In this document: positions 54,564 through 63,658 of the stretch, in pieces
How the letters are laid out: every line of letters starts with the position of its first letter
Numbering within the stretch: position 1 is the first letter of the stretch
Source: JAICWP01 sp035252015
GTDB lineage: Bacteria > Acidobacteriota > Terriglobia > Terriglobales > Acidobacteriaceae
Length of the DNA: 64,000 nucleotides
Direction of reading: 5' to 3'
Assembly: GCA_035252015.1 (NCBI GenBank)
Contig: DATFDP010000044.1
Coordinates: 1-64,000 of the forward strand
The notes under the pieces: model-generated
The model's database searches: none
Told to the model about the DNA's origin: nothing
What the model saw: only the letters and a program-made list of their open reading frames with translations
Position numbers and translations under genes: made by a program

Positions 54564-55619
54564 ATGACAGCCATCCAGACTTCACTCCTCGGATCATCCG
54601 GCGCTGCTACGCTGGCCCTGGGCGCGGGGGTGCTGAACGGAAGCTTCGCCACACCCACCCGTTTCATGGCTCGCTGGAAATGGGAAAATGTGTGGGCGCT
54701 TTGGGCGCTGTTGGCCCTGTTCGTCCTTCCCTGGACCGTAGCTTTTGTCACCGTTCCGCACCTGATCGCGGTTTACCAGGCTGTGGAAGTCCGCCACGCT
54801 CTCTTCCTCGTGCTGGCATTCGGAGCCGGTTACGGGATCGCCGCCATCTGTTTTGGTTTGGGAATCGAGGCCATCGGCATTGCCTTGAACTTCGCTATCG
54901 CCCTCGGAACCGCCACTGCCGTGGGTTCTGCAATTCCCCTGCTTTGGTTTCACTCCGCCTCGGTCTTCACGCGTCAGGGGATCGTCATCGAGATTGGCAT
55001 TGCCATCATTATTGCCGGCATTGTGTTTTGCGGAATTGCGGGCCGGGCCAAGGAGCGGGATCAAGCCCGGCAGTTGAACGCAACCAAAGCTCTGCGTTCA
55101 TCTGCTTTCGCCAAAGGCTTGGCTCTGGCCATCGTTGCTGGAGCCGGATCTGCACTGCAAAATCTCGGCCTTGCCTTTGGCGTTCCCCTTCTTCACCGGG
55201 CGGCTGAACTGGGAACCGCACAAAGCTATCAGGCGAACGCCATTTGGGCCCCGCTGCTTTCGGCAACATTCATTCCCTATTTGCTTTTCTGCGTCTGGCT
55301 CTGGAGAAAGAATCACAGCTGGCCGCTCTTCTTCACGCCGAACACTGCACTTCATTGGCTCTCTGGTCTTCTTATGGGTGCCCTCTGGTTTTCCAGCATC
55401 GTCATTTACGGAGCGGCAGCCGCGCGAATGGCTGATATGGGCCCGGTTCTGGGATGGCCCTTGTTCATGTCTGCCATCATCCTCACTTCCAACGTGTGGG
55501 GCTTCGCGGTCGGCGAATGGAAGGGCGCGGCTCGCGCATCTCTCATTACCATGTTTGCCGGTATTGGCGGTCTCATCCTGGGCTTTTGTACTTTGGCTTG
55601 GTCTTCACGTTTGGCGTAG
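54564..55619 (+). CDS. rhaT: L-rhamnose-proton symporter family (RhaT)
   Basis: 351 aa, close to the 344 aa of E. coli RhaT, with ten predicted helices. The opening ALGAGVLNGSFATPTRFMARWKWEN and the FGLGIEAIGIALNFAIALG segment are characteristic of the RhaT branch of the drug/metabolite transporter superfamily. It would import L-rhamnose or a related deoxy sugar (L-lyxose, fucose) with protons. It is divergent from the SDR/CoA-transferase operon and followed at 18 bases by an SMP-30 lactonase, which fits uptake followed by oxidative (non-phosphorylating) catabolism. Confidence 0.85.
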   Translation: MTAIQTSLLGSSGAATLALGAGVLNGSFATPTRFMARWKWENVWALWALLALFVLPWTVAFVTVPHLIAVYQAVEVRHALFLVLAFGAGYGIAAICFGLGIEAIGIALNFAIALGTATAVGSAIPLLWFHSASVFTRQGIVIEIGIAIIIAGIVFCGIAGRAKERDQARQLNATKALRSSAFAKGLALAIVAGAGSALQNLGLAFGVPLLHRAAELGTAQSYQANAIWAPLLSATFIPYLLFCVWLWRKNHSWPLFFTPNTALHWLSGLLMGALWFSSIVIYGAAAARMADMGPVLGWPLFMSAIILTSNVWGFAVGEWKGAARASLITMFAGIGGLILGFCTLAWSSRLA

Positions 55620-55636
55620 TTTCGCGGATCCTGACT

Positions 55637-56593
55637 ATGAAAACTGGTTTACGGCAGAAACACAGTTCTGGGAAACAAGGGCCGATTGAAGTTGTGGCGG
55701 ATTATGGAAATTTGTGTGGCGAGGGTCCCCTGTGGGACGACCAGAAACAGATCCTCTACTGGACCGATATAGACGGCAAAAAATTTTATCGGCTTCTCTG
55801 GAAGGAGCACCGGCATGAGCTTGTGCACGACGGATTTCAAGTCAACGGCGCCTGCCTGCAGCAAAACGGTGGTTTTCTTGTGACCAATAGCAGTGGAGTA
55901 TGGCTGTGGAGCCCGCCATCAAAGCCCATGCTGCTGGCCTCGGAAGCGGAAGGCCAGGAATGCGTGTTAAACGACTGCATCGCCGATCCAGAGGGGCGTG
56001 TCTACTCCGGTTCCTACCATTACATCCCCGGCGGTGTTGCTGCCCCGAGCTTTTTGTTTCGTATTGACAACGATGGCTCGGTTCACATCGCCGACGAGGG
56101 CATCCAGTTTTCTAACGGATTGGCATTTTCCCCCGATTGCGGCACGCTCTATTTTTCAGATTCGGTTGCGCGCTGCATTTACGCTTACCAGTGGCATCGC
56201 GAAACTGGAAGCTTGAGCAATCGGCGGGTTTTCATTCGGCTCCCGCGTGAGCAGGGCTTCCCTGATGGATTGACCGTGGATGCTGAGGGCTTTATCTGGT
56301 GCGCGCATTGGTTTGGCGCCTGTATCACGCGCTATGACCCGGATGGAAAACTGGAACGACGGATAGCTATCCCGGCAACCCAGACCTCTTCCCTGGCTTT
56401 TGGTGGGCCGGATTTGAACGTGATCTTTGTTACCTCGGCATCCCTGAACAATATGCTGGAGGAAGCCCCGCCGGGCTACGACCCGAACAGAGTTTTTGTG
56501 GGCGGGCGCTTATATCAAATGAGCTCCGACGTCCAGGGCAGAAAGGAATATCGGTCGCGAATTCGGGCTCACGCCGATTCCAAACCGCTTTAA
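55637..56593 (+). CDS. SMP-30/gluconolactonase family sugar lactonase
   Basis: 318 aa from ATG 55637; the open frame reaches 55454 but that part lies within rhaT. Six-bladed propeller metal ligands are recognisable: glutamate in NLCGEGPLWDD, asparagine in FSNGLAFSPD, and aspartate in FPDGLTVDAEG, with LNDCIADPEGRVYSGS as the second-blade motif. The family opens aldonolactones produced by sugar dehydrogenases. Position after RhaT suggests L-rhamnono- or L-fucono-lactone. No signal peptide, so cytoplasmic. No close ribosome site was seen; expression may depend on readthrough from rhaT. Confidence 0.83.
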   Translation: MKTGLRQKHSSGKQGPIEVVADYGNLCGEGPLWDDQKQILYWTDIDGKKFYRLLWKEHRHELVHDGFQVNGACLQQNGGFLVTNSSGVWLWSPPSKPMLLASEAEGQECVLNDCIADPEGRVYSGSYHYIPGGVAAPSFLFRIDNDGSVHIADEGIQFSNGLAFSPDCGTLYFSDSVARCIYAYQWHRETGSLSNRRVFIRLPREQGFPDGLTVDAEGFIWCAHWFGACITRYDPDGKLERRIAIPATQTSSLAFGGPDLNVIFVTSASLNNMLEEAPPGYDPNRVFVGGRLYQMSSDVQGRKEYRSRIRAHADSKPL

Positions 56594-56704
56594 ACTCAAG
56601 TTCCGGTCGCAACTTAACATTGCACACTCACCTGCGCCATGAAAGGACTTGCCGAAGTCGCCGAGAGCCCGAGACTACCAGCTCAAAAGTTTAGGTGGCG
56701 CGGT

Positions 56705-56734
56705 TTGACCTTGCTGTGCCAAAGAGCCTAAGAT
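56705..56734 (+). promoter_or_regulatory. Candidate sigma-70 promoter of the AIM24 gene
   Basis: TTGACC (56705-56710), 18-base spacer and TAAGAT (56729-56734), about 115 bases before ATG 56851. Reasonable consensus match in the 257-base gap after the lactonase gene. Confidence 0.4.
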
Positions 56735-56850
56735 ACCAGCCCCAATGCCGCCTCCGGAAAGGCGCGGTGCCGCATACTTATCAGGGCGGTGCGCCAGGGG
56801 AATACGTGGCGGCATTATTTGTCACCGAGGACAGTAAAGGAGAGATTCTC

Positions 56851-57783
56851 ATGGCCTTCTGTACAAATTGTGGTGCGGCAGTGGCTCAGCCGTCACAGTT
56901 TTGCGCCAGCTGCGGCAAGCCCCTTGGAGCGACGGCGGCTCCAGCGTCCGGCGGGGCAGCGGCCGCCTCAACCGGCACTGCGCCGGTTGTCGCCAGGCCG
57001 GTTCCCCCTGCAAATTCGGGTACGCCGCAGAACCGTATCACCGGCACCACCATGCCGGTTCTGGAATTCATGCTCCAGCCCAATGATGCCATCATCTCTG
57101 AAGCTGGAGAGCTGTCCTGGATGGGAAGCTCCATTCAGATGACCACGCACACGCAATTCGCCGGCGGCGGAGGATTATTCGGCGTGCTGAAGCGCGTGGC
57201 CGGCGGAGGCTCCATCTTCATGACCGAGTACCGGGCGGTGGGCGCTCCCGGGGAACTCGCCTTCGCCACCAAACTCCCGGGACATATCGTACCCGTCGAA
57301 GTGTCGCCGGGATGCGATTACATGATTCATCGCCACGGTTTTCTCTGCGCCACCTCTCAGGTGCAGATATCGGTCGGCTTCCAACAATCTCTGGGTGCAG
57401 GCGTCTTCGGCGGCGACGGTTTTCTGCTGCAAAAACTCGGTGGGCAAGGAACGGCCTGGCTGGAACTTTCCGGGGAACTGGTCACGCGCGATCTTCAGCC
57501 GGGTGAAACCCTGCGCGTTCATCCCGGTCATGTCGGAGCGTTTCAGGCGACCGTTTCCTTTCAAATCACGACCGTTCCGGGCATCAAGAACATGATCTTC
57601 GGCGGCGATGGAATCTTTCTCGCCGCTCTCACCGGGCCGGGAAGGGTATGGCTGCAGACTTTGCCCGTCGCTAAGCTGGCTCATGCCATCGAGAAATATC
57701 TGCGCCGCGAAAACACCCGACAGACGGCAGAGGCCGGCGCAGTGGGAGGCATTGTTGGGTCCATTCTGGAGGGCATGCGTTAA
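56851..57783 (+). CDS. AIM24/TIGR00266-family protein with N-terminal zinc ribbon
   Basis: 310 aa. ATG 56851 follows AAGGAGAG; the frame is open to 56695 without support. Residues 1-27 form a zinc ribbon (CTNCG and CASCG, two CxxC pairs), followed by an alanine/proline linker (30-60). From about 65 to the end is the AIM24 domain: LQPNDAIISEAGELSWM, GGGSIFMTEYRA, GCDYMIHRHGFLCAT, GGDGFLLQKLGGQGTAWLEL and IKNMIFGGDGIFLAALTGPG. The domain is named after a yeast mitochondrial biogenesis protein; the bacterial function is not established. Convergent with the MscS-like gene. Confidence 0.82.
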   Translation: MAFCTNCGAAVAQPSQFCASCGKPLGATAAPASGGAAAASTGTAPVVARPVPPANSGTPQNRITGTTMPVLEFMLQPNDAIISEAGELSWMGSSIQMTTHTQFAGGGGLFGVLKRVAGGGSIFMTEYRAVGAPGELAFATKLPGHIVPVEVSPGCDYMIHRHGFLCATSQVQISVGFQQSLGAGVFGGDGFLLQKLGGQGTAWLELSGELVTRDLQPGETLRVHPGHVGAFQATVSFQITTVPGIKNMIFGGDGIFLAALTGPGRVWLQTLPVAKLAHAIEKYLRRENTRQTAEAGAVGGIVGSILEGMR

Positions 57784-57963
57784 GCAACAACGGAGATCTG
57801 ACCGTCGGCCGCTAGGCACTTAACGGTTCTTTCGGCGGATCCATTGTGCAATCTGGCTGCACTTGGCCCTGGAAAACTGCCCCAGCAGCAGAGCTTGAGA
57901 AGTCTTGACTGAAGAAGCGAGTCTCTCGCAACCAGGCGAGTTCCTCTCAAAATTGGAACGCAT

Positions 57964-58668
57964 CTACAAAGGCGACAATTCATCCTCCTTCTCCTCCTTT
58001 TTCCCGATAGCAAACTTCTTCTCCAGGAACTCTCGCGCCAAGTCCTTGCCGCCAATGCCGAATGCGAGAGCCAAGCCAAGCATGATCGCTCCAAAAGCGG
58101 TTCCGAAAGCGATCAGCATGGTCTCTTCTGCGACACCCAATACTTCGAGCACCATGGAGAGGGCGAAGATGCTGATGATGATCCTGATCGAGATACTCAA
58201 CAGACGCGAGGATCGAAAGTTCGCGTTGACCGCCGCCAACAGCGCCGCTCGGGAGAAAAAGCTGGCCGCCAAAAATCCGAAGAAGAGAATGACCAAGGCT
58301 ACAAACAGCCGGGGCAGAAACAGAAAGAAGCGGGAGATGTATTCCTGCAGTCCCGCAATCCCGAGTACGCTTATACCTAGAAGAATAAAACCGACCCAAG
58401 CTACCCAAAAGACAAGTCGGCTGACCAATTCCGTGGACGAGGGTAGTGCTGCACGATTCAGCAACCGCGTAGCGCCTGCGTTTTCCGACAGCCTGGAGAA
58501 GCTTGTCAGGCGCAGAATGCTGCGCGCCACCACTTTCAACACATAGGCGATCACCCACCCTACGAAAGCAATGACTAACATCACTACCAGACGGGGCAAG
58601 TAGTGGGCCAGGGTTCTAACCATCTGCTGAAAGGCCTGCGTCAGTTCGGTGACGATCATTTCTCTCAT
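57964..58668 (-). CDS. Small mechanosensitive-channel-like membrane protein (TM-helix repeat)
   Basis: 234 aa. ATG 58668 overlaps the upstream glycosyltransferase stop (ATGA), which fixes the start; a longer form to 58695 is not supported. Hydrophobic segments with the conserved MscS-associated helix pattern: YLPRLVVMLVIAFVGWVIAY, LVFWVAWVGFILLG, LPRLFVALVILFFGFLAA, and a glycine/alanine-rich pore-like helix AFGAIMLGLALAFGIGGKDL. It lacks the soluble C-terminal MscS domain, so it may be a channel-like accessory protein. Coupling to osmolyte genes suggests osmotic adaptation (inference). Confidence 0.75.
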   Translation of the reverse strand: MREMIVTELTQAFQQMVRTLAHYLPRLVVMLVIAFVGWVIAYVLKVVARSILRLTSFSRLSENAGATRLLNRAALPSSTELVSRLVFWVAWVGFILLGISVLGIAGLQEYISRFFLFLPRLFVALVILFFGFLAASFFSRAALLAAVNANFRSSRLLSISIRIIISIFALSMVLEVLGVAEETMLIAFGTAFGAIMLGLALAFGIGGKDLAREFLEKKFAIGKKEEKEDELSPL

Positions 58669-60002
58669 AAACTGTCTCGCTTTCCATTCCCCCACACTTG
58701 CAGCAGGTACGGCTTCTGCCGTTCGAACTCCCCGCAGAGCGACTCCACATTGTTCTCCAGGTCCTCCCAGGAGCCATCTCGATTTTCCTGCAGAAAGCTT
58801 AATGTCCTGCCGCGGTACAAGGGCACTAAGGCCTGCACAATATGATCGCGATTAATGACCGACTTGTGATAGGACGCCACAAACTCGAACACGGTCTTGG
58901 CCCACAACTCCGCGGGATACCGGAACTGTCCCACTTGCAGGCTGGCGATTTTTCGCAGTTCCGTCAGCGTAGAATCCGAAAGAATAGAGCGAAAAACAGG
59001 CTCCAGCTGGGCCATGCCGGCTACAAACATTTCCCGGAGCTGCTTGCGGTTCACACGTGCCATGTCTGGCGTGTTTTCTGCTGGGGCGCCCAGGGTTGGC
59101 ACGGGTTGCGAACCTGTGATCGTGCTCCATAGCGGATAGTGGCTGTCAAGCGAGGCAAACAGGGCTCCCACGGTCCGCCGCATAGCCCCCACCAGATCGC
59201 CGGCTCCTCGCCCGGGTGGTGCCTTCGTCCCCAGAAAAACCTGGCACACCCGGTAATTGGCTGTGATGGCCGTAACTGTAAGGCTGAGTTCCGGGCCAAT
59301 TCTGCCCCACTCATCCTGCCAAATCTCTTTGCTCAGGAAGTCTGTCGCCAGACGCCCGGAAATCGCGAACTCAGAGGCGTAGGGTTCGCGGACCCTATAC
59401 CCGTAGATGGCACGTGTCATCGGGTAGAGCAGCCCTCGCATCAGCACGCCTTCGGACTTCTGCCGCGAGTAGATGGGCGTCACTAGATCGAAGTTCTCGG
59501 TGTAGACAGGCCGGGCAAGCCGTTGCAGCCAATCCGGTTCGATGGTCGTCGCCTGGGGTGAAACTATCACACAGGCCTTAGCGCGCAACAGGTCGGCAGC
59601 CGCCAGAATGGTGCGTAGTGCCGTTCCAGGCTCCGGGCTTTGCCCATACTGCGTGCTGATGGAGTGCAAGGTTCGTAAGGTGTAGATCTTGGATACGTTC
59701 CACACGTCATCAATGGACGCCTTCATCACCAGTTCCGGCGTCCCGTCCTGCGATCCTCCATCGGCATTGATGATTGCCGCTCGTTCCCGCGGGAAGCATT
59801 TGAGAATGCCGGCTTGAATTGCCAGAACCACCGGCTCGATGGTCTTGGCGTTGTTGTGGGTCGGCAAACCTACCAGAATGTCTACTTCGCCGACGTTGAT
59901 GAGCTGGCGAAGAAAATCATCCGTCAAAAGCGTTTCTCCCGCCAATTCAACCTCCCAGCGAAATTTTGCAGCTGAAGACCAAAGGCCGCCCGGCGCCCCC
60001 AT
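58665..60002 (-). CDS. GT-A-fold glycosyltransferase, possibly glucosyl-/mannosylglycerate synthase-like
   Basis: 445 aa. The nucleotide-sugar domain reads VDILVGLPTHNNAKTIEPVV, then INADGGSQDGTPELV (DGGSxDGT) in residues 37-90; a metal-binding DxD is replaced or displaced (IVSPQATTIEPDWL). The C-terminal half is helical (ELWAKTVFEFVASYHKSVI), which recalls the retaining mannosylglycerate/glucosylglycerate synthases; this is a weak, by-eye resemblance. Starts nine bases after the trehalose synthase stop and overlaps the MscS-like gene, giving a three-gene unit that fits compatible-solute synthesis. No leader or membrane helix. Confidence 0.65.
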   Translation of the reverse strand: MGAPGGLWSSAAKFRWEVELAGETLLTDDFLRQLINVGEVDILVGLPTHNNAKTIEPVVLAIQAGILKCFPRERAAIINADGGSQDGTPELVMKASIDDVWNVSKIYTLRTLHSISTQYGQSPEPGTALRTILAAADLLRAKACVIVSPQATTIEPDWLQRLARPVYTENFDLVTPIYSRQKSEGVLMRGLLYPMTRAIYGYRVREPYASEFAISGRLATDFLSKEIWQDEWGRIGPELSLTVTAITANYRVCQVFLGTKAPPGRGAGDLVGAMRRTVGALFASLDSHYPLWSTITGSQPVPTLGAPAENTPDMARVNRKQLREMFVAGMAQLEPVFRSILSDSTLTELRKIASLQVGQFRYPAELWAKTVFEFVASYHKSVINRDHIVQALVPLYRGRTLSFLQENRDGSWEDLENNVESLCGEFERQKPYLLQVWGNGKRDSL

Positions 60003-60011
60003 CCACTCGCA

Positions 60012-61652
60012 TCAGATCCGCCGCAGCCGAAACCAGAAAAACTGGTAAGGCCCAACGGTCAGATGGTACGGTTGATCACCAATGCGGGGAAATATGTTCT
60101 TGCCGAACATCTCGATGAGAATATTTCCTTTGTAGCGCTTCAGGTCCAGTTCCACCGACTGCGCGGCGCTGGAAAGATTATTCACCACCAGTATCATCTC
60201 CTTGTCTAATTGCCGCACGTAGGCCAGCACCCGGTGATTTGCAGGGTGCAGAAACTCGATCGAGCCCGAGCCGAATACCGGCGTGGAACGTCGAATGGTC
60301 ATGATGTGCTTCATCCAGGAGAGCAGCGAGTGTTCGGTGCGCTTCTGCGACAGCACGTTCACTGCCTGGTAGCCGTATACGGGGTTCAGAATGGGAGGCG
60401 AATAGAGGGCTTCGGGGTCCGCCCCGGAAAAGCCTCCATTCCAACCGCCGCTCCACTGCATGGGCGTGCGCACTCCGTTGCGGTCGCCCAGGTGGACGTT
60501 ATCCCCCATTCCGATCTCATCGCCGTAATAAATGATGGGCGTGCCGGGCAGTGACAGCAGCATGCCGTTCATCAGTTCGATTCGCCGCCGGTCGTTGTCC
60601 AGTAGCGGTGCCAGACGTCGCCGGATGCCCAGGTTCAGGCGCATCGTCTTATCCCTGGCGTAGATGTCGTACATGTAGTCACGCTCCATGTCGGTGACCA
60701 TTTCCAGGGTCAGCTCGTCATGGTTGCGCAGAAAAAGACACCACTGGCAGCTGGGGGGAATGTTGGGTGTCTGCTGCAGAATCTCGGTGATCGGCTTGCG
60801 GTCCTCTAGTCGCAGCCCCATGAACATCCGCGGCATCAGGGGAAAATGAAACGCCATGTGGAATTCATCGCCGTCCCCAAAGTACGGGCGCAGATCCGCC
60901 GGCCACTGGTTCGCTTCCGCCAACAGCATCGTGCCCGGAAAATGCTGGTCCGTTTTCCGGCGCAGTTCCTTGATCACCTCGTGCGTTTCCGGCAAGTTCT
61001 CACAATTTGTGCCTTCCCGCTCAATCAGGTAGGGAACGGCGTCCAGCCGGAAGCCGTCAACTCCCAGCTCCAGCCAGAACTTCATCACGTTCCACATCTC
61101 TTCCCGCACAGCGGGGTTGTCATAATTCAGATCCGGTTGGTGGGTAAAGAAGCGGTGCCAGTAATATGATTTTGAAATCGGATCCCACGCCCAGTTCGAC
61201 ATCTCTGAATCCAGAAAGATGATTCGTGTGCCGCGATACTTTGTGTCGGAATCGCTCCACACATACCAGTCACGCTTGGGATTGACCTGGGAACTGCGTG
61301 ATTCCTGAAACCAGGCATGCTGATCGGAGGTGTGGTTCGCCACCATCTCGATGATTACCCGCAGCCCTCGATCATGCGCGCTCGAAAGAAAAACCTTAAA
61401 GTCCTCTAGCGTTCCATAGCTCGGGTGAACCGACTTGTAGTCAGAAATGTCATAACCATCATCCCGCAAAGGAGACGGGAAAAACGGCATCAACCAGATT
61501 GCATTCACACCAAGTTCTTGCACATAATCTAGTCTCTGAGCGAGACCCTGAAAATCGCCGATACCGTCGCCGTTGCTATCAAAGAAACCGCGCACATGGA
61601 CCTGATAGATAATCGCCTCTTTGTACCAACCGGCTTCGCGCTTCAGTGGCAA
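60012..61652 (-). CDS. treS: Trehalose synthase (maltose alpha-D-glucosyltransferase), GH13
   Basis: 546 aa, the standard length of single-domain TreS. It isomerises maltose to trehalose. KEAIIYQVHVRGFFDSNGDG at the N-terminus, nucleophile aspartate in DGFRLDAVPYL, acid/base glutamate in LLAEANQWP, and transition-state aspartate in FLRNHDELTLEM are all present, as are PGTPIIYYGDEIGMGDN and RTPMQWS. No C-terminal maltokinase fusion. First gene of a minus-strand unit with the glycosyltransferase and MscS-like protein; MalQ is upstream on the same strand beyond a gene-poor gap. Confidence 0.92.
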   Translation of the reverse strand: MPLKREAGWYKEAIIYQVHVRGFFDSNGDGIGDFQGLAQRLDYVQELGVNAIWLMPFFPSPLRDDGYDISDYKSVHPSYGTLEDFKVFLSSAHDRGLRVIIEMVANHTSDQHAWFQESRSSQVNPKRDWYVWSDSDTKYRGTRIIFLDSEMSNWAWDPISKSYYWHRFFTHQPDLNYDNPAVREEMWNVMKFWLELGVDGFRLDAVPYLIEREGTNCENLPETHEVIKELRRKTDQHFPGTMLLAEANQWPADLRPYFGDGDEFHMAFHFPLMPRMFMGLRLEDRKPITEILQQTPNIPPSCQWCLFLRNHDELTLEMVTDMERDYMYDIYARDKTMRLNLGIRRRLAPLLDNDRRRIELMNGMLLSLPGTPIIYYGDEIGMGDNVHLGDRNGVRTPMQWSGGWNGGFSGADPEALYSPPILNPVYGYQAVNVLSQKRTEHSLLSWMKHIMTIRRSTPVFGSGSIEFLHPANHRVLAYVRQLDKEMILVVNNLSSAAQSVELDLKRYKGNILIEMFGKNIFPRIGDQPYHLTVGPYQFFWFRLRRI

Positions 61653-62134
61653 GCGTGCTTCTCCAGAAATGATGCTCAGTGCCCCGCCTGGGCGCCGGCC
61701 TCATAGAATAGCAACACCGGCTGAGATCCACTCCTCCCCCGTCAGCGGTTTTCGGGGGGTTCTCCAGGTAGTAACCCAGAGCTCTTGTTTTTCTGTGATT
61801 GAGGAATTAGAGCCCGTAACAAAACCTGTGCCACAGGTCGCATCCAATAGGAACATGCCTTTGCCGAAGAACTCGCCGGCTACATTAATCGTGCCTGATA
61901 GCTAGTGGCAAGTAATCGAATTTTCCCTGTCCGCTCCGATGCTTGTTCAGTTCAGCCTCAACAACCATCCGCTGAACCGCACTCCCATTAACTCGCTGGA
62001 ACAGCTGAGGTCAGCAGTTGCTCAACTCGAACCTGGAGACCCGGTTGTAATACAGATCGACCGCCAAAAACAGCTACAGTATCTTGCCTTTGAGATGGAA
62101 TAAGTCCCAATGCGAATGCTCGTGATCAGAACCC
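61653..62134. other. Gene-poor stretch between treS and malQ with a protease remnant
   Basis: No intact gene is seen. The only recognisable coding sequence is an HtrA-like PDZ end at 61939-62103 on the plus strand. A plus-strand open frame at 61621-61905 ending in a proline-rich peptide has no family resemblance. The stretch looks like the scar of a deletion or rearrangement. Confidence 0.5.
61939..62103 (+). pseudogene. Remnant of HtrA/DegP-type protease, C-terminal PDZ end
   Basis: Fifty-four codons read NRTPINSLEQLRSAVAQLEP and then DPVVIQIDRQKQLQYLAFEM, ending in TAA. This matches the last PDZ domain of Do-type serine proteases (the typical pattern being NRTPV-(N/D)S-EDLR-A, L-PGDPV-LQIER-G-L-Y). 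Everything upstream (protease domain, first PDZ) is missing, and the frame has a stop 33 bases before the ATG. It is probably the 3' end of a gene lost by deletion. Translation is doubtful, as no ribosome site is seen. Confidence 0.6.
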
Positions 62135-63658
62135 TTAACGGTCGAAGAGTATCGCCAGCTCCTTCAGCCTTGCGGCGATTTCTTCGCTGGCGGCCCCCGG
62201 CTTCATACGCCACCTCCAGTAGCCGCTCGCCATGCCGGGCAGGTTCATGCGTGCCTCGCTGCCCAGGCCGAGAATGTCCTGCATCGGAACAATGGCCGTG
62301 TTCGCGACTGACGCCATAATGCCTCGAATCAGCACCCAGTGGATAGGATCCTCCTTAAAGCCGAGATAGGCATGGGCGTAGGCGTGCTCTTTGACCACGT
62401 CTTCCGCGGTGCGTGTGCTGTCGCCGGCGCCACTGCTCATCCACCAGCCCACGACCGTGTCGTTGTCATGGGTTCCGGTGTAGGCCACGAGATTGCGCAC
62501 ATAATTATGTGGCTTGAACGTGGGTGCCTGGGGATCATTGCCGAAAGCGAACTGCAGAATGGCCATGCCCGGAAGCCCGAACTCCCGACGTAGCGCTTCC
62601 ACTTCCGGAGTGATGACACCGAGATTCTCCGCGATGATGGGCAGGTCGCCAAGTTCTCTGCGGAGCACAGCAAACAATTCCGCGCCCGGTCCTCTGATCC
62701 AGCGGCCATTGACTGCGGTGGTTTCGTTGGCCGGCACCTCCCAATAGCCTTCGAAACCGCGGAAGTGATCGATGCGGATGAAGTCGTAGAGGCGGAACGC
62801 GGAACGCAACCGCTCGACCCACCATTGAAATCCAGTCTGCTTGAGTAAAGGCCAGTTGTAAATAGGATTGCCCCAGCACTGTCCAGTGGCGCTGAAATAG
62901 TCAGGAGGAACGCCGGCGATTTTCAGAGGACTGCCGCGTTCGTCGAGAAGAAAAAACTGAGGATTGGCCCATACATCGGCGCTGTCATGCGCCACATACA
63001 TGGGTACATCTCCAATGATGCGGATATTGCGCTTCCGCCCATAGGCGCGCAGTTTCTGCCACTGCTGGAAGAATTCGTACTGGAAAAACCGCTGGGCGTT
63101 GATTGCGGAAGCCAGTCTTGTTCTTTCGCGTTTGACGGCATCACTCTTCCGCGCTGCGATGTCGAGTGGCCACTCTGTCCATGCTACCTGGTTGTAAACG
63201 TCCTTTACCGCCATGAAGAGGGCGTAGTCCTCGAGCCAGCTCGCATTTACCCGCACGAATTCGTCAAACCCACGCCGATTTTCAGCGGAAGCATTGGCGA
63301 AAAAGTTCGTCGCGGCCTTCTGCAGCAAAGGCAGCTTGAAACAGCTCGTGGCACTGTAATCCACCGCTTCGACGGCGAAGGCAGGGGAACGTCGCAGGTC
63401 GTTCCGACTCAAAGTGCCTTGCTCGGCCAGGTAATCGAGACTGATGAGCAGCGGATTTCCTGCACTCGCGGAAAAGCATTGGAAAGGAGAATCTCCGTAG
63501 CCGGTCGGATTTAGAGGAAGCACCTGCCAGAGTTTCTGCCCGGCGGCCTGCAGGAAATCGAGAAAACGATAGGCTTCCGGACCGAAGTCGCCAATCCCAT
63601 GTCCCCCCGGCAGACACGTCGGATGCAGCAGAACCCCACTGGACCGGGGAAGCTTCAT
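62135..63658 (-). CDS. malQ: 4-alpha-glucanotransferase (amylomaltase), GH77
   Basis: 507 aa, typical bacterial MalQ. It transfers glucan segments between maltodextrins and releases glucose. RSSGVLLHPTCLPGGHGIGD and LWQVLPLNPTGYGDSPFQCF are the N-terminal signatures; FIRIDHFRGFEGYWEVP holds the nucleophile aspartate, IIAENLGVITPEV the acid/base glutamate, and AYTGTHDNDTVVGWW the third acid. ATG 63658 (MKLPRSSG) is chosen because family homology starts there; the frame is open to 63793. The ribosome site is weak. It supplies maltose and maltodextrins that TreS can convert to trehalose. Confidence 0.92.
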   Translation of the reverse strand: MKLPRSSGVLLHPTCLPGGHGIGDFGPEAYRFLDFLQAAGQKLWQVLPLNPTGYGDSPFQCFSASAGNPLLISLDYLAEQGTLSRNDLRRSPAFAVEAVDYSATSCFKLPLLQKAATNFFANASAENRRGFDEFVRVNASWLEDYALFMAVKDVYNQVAWTEWPLDIAARKSDAVKRERTRLASAINAQRFFQYEFFQQWQKLRAYGRKRNIRIIGDVPMYVAHDSADVWANPQFFLLDERGSPLKIAGVPPDYFSATGQCWGNPIYNWPLLKQTGFQWWVERLRSAFRLYDFIRIDHFRGFEGYWEVPANETTAVNGRWIRGPGAELFAVLRRELGDLPIIAENLGVITPEVEALRREFGLPGMAILQFAFGNDPQAPTFKPHNYVRNLVAYTGTHDNDTVVGWWMSSGAGDSTRTAEDVVKEHAYAHAYLGFKEDPIHWVLIRGIMASVANTAIVPMQDILGLGSEARMNLPGMASGYWRWRMKPGAASEEIAARLKELAILFDR

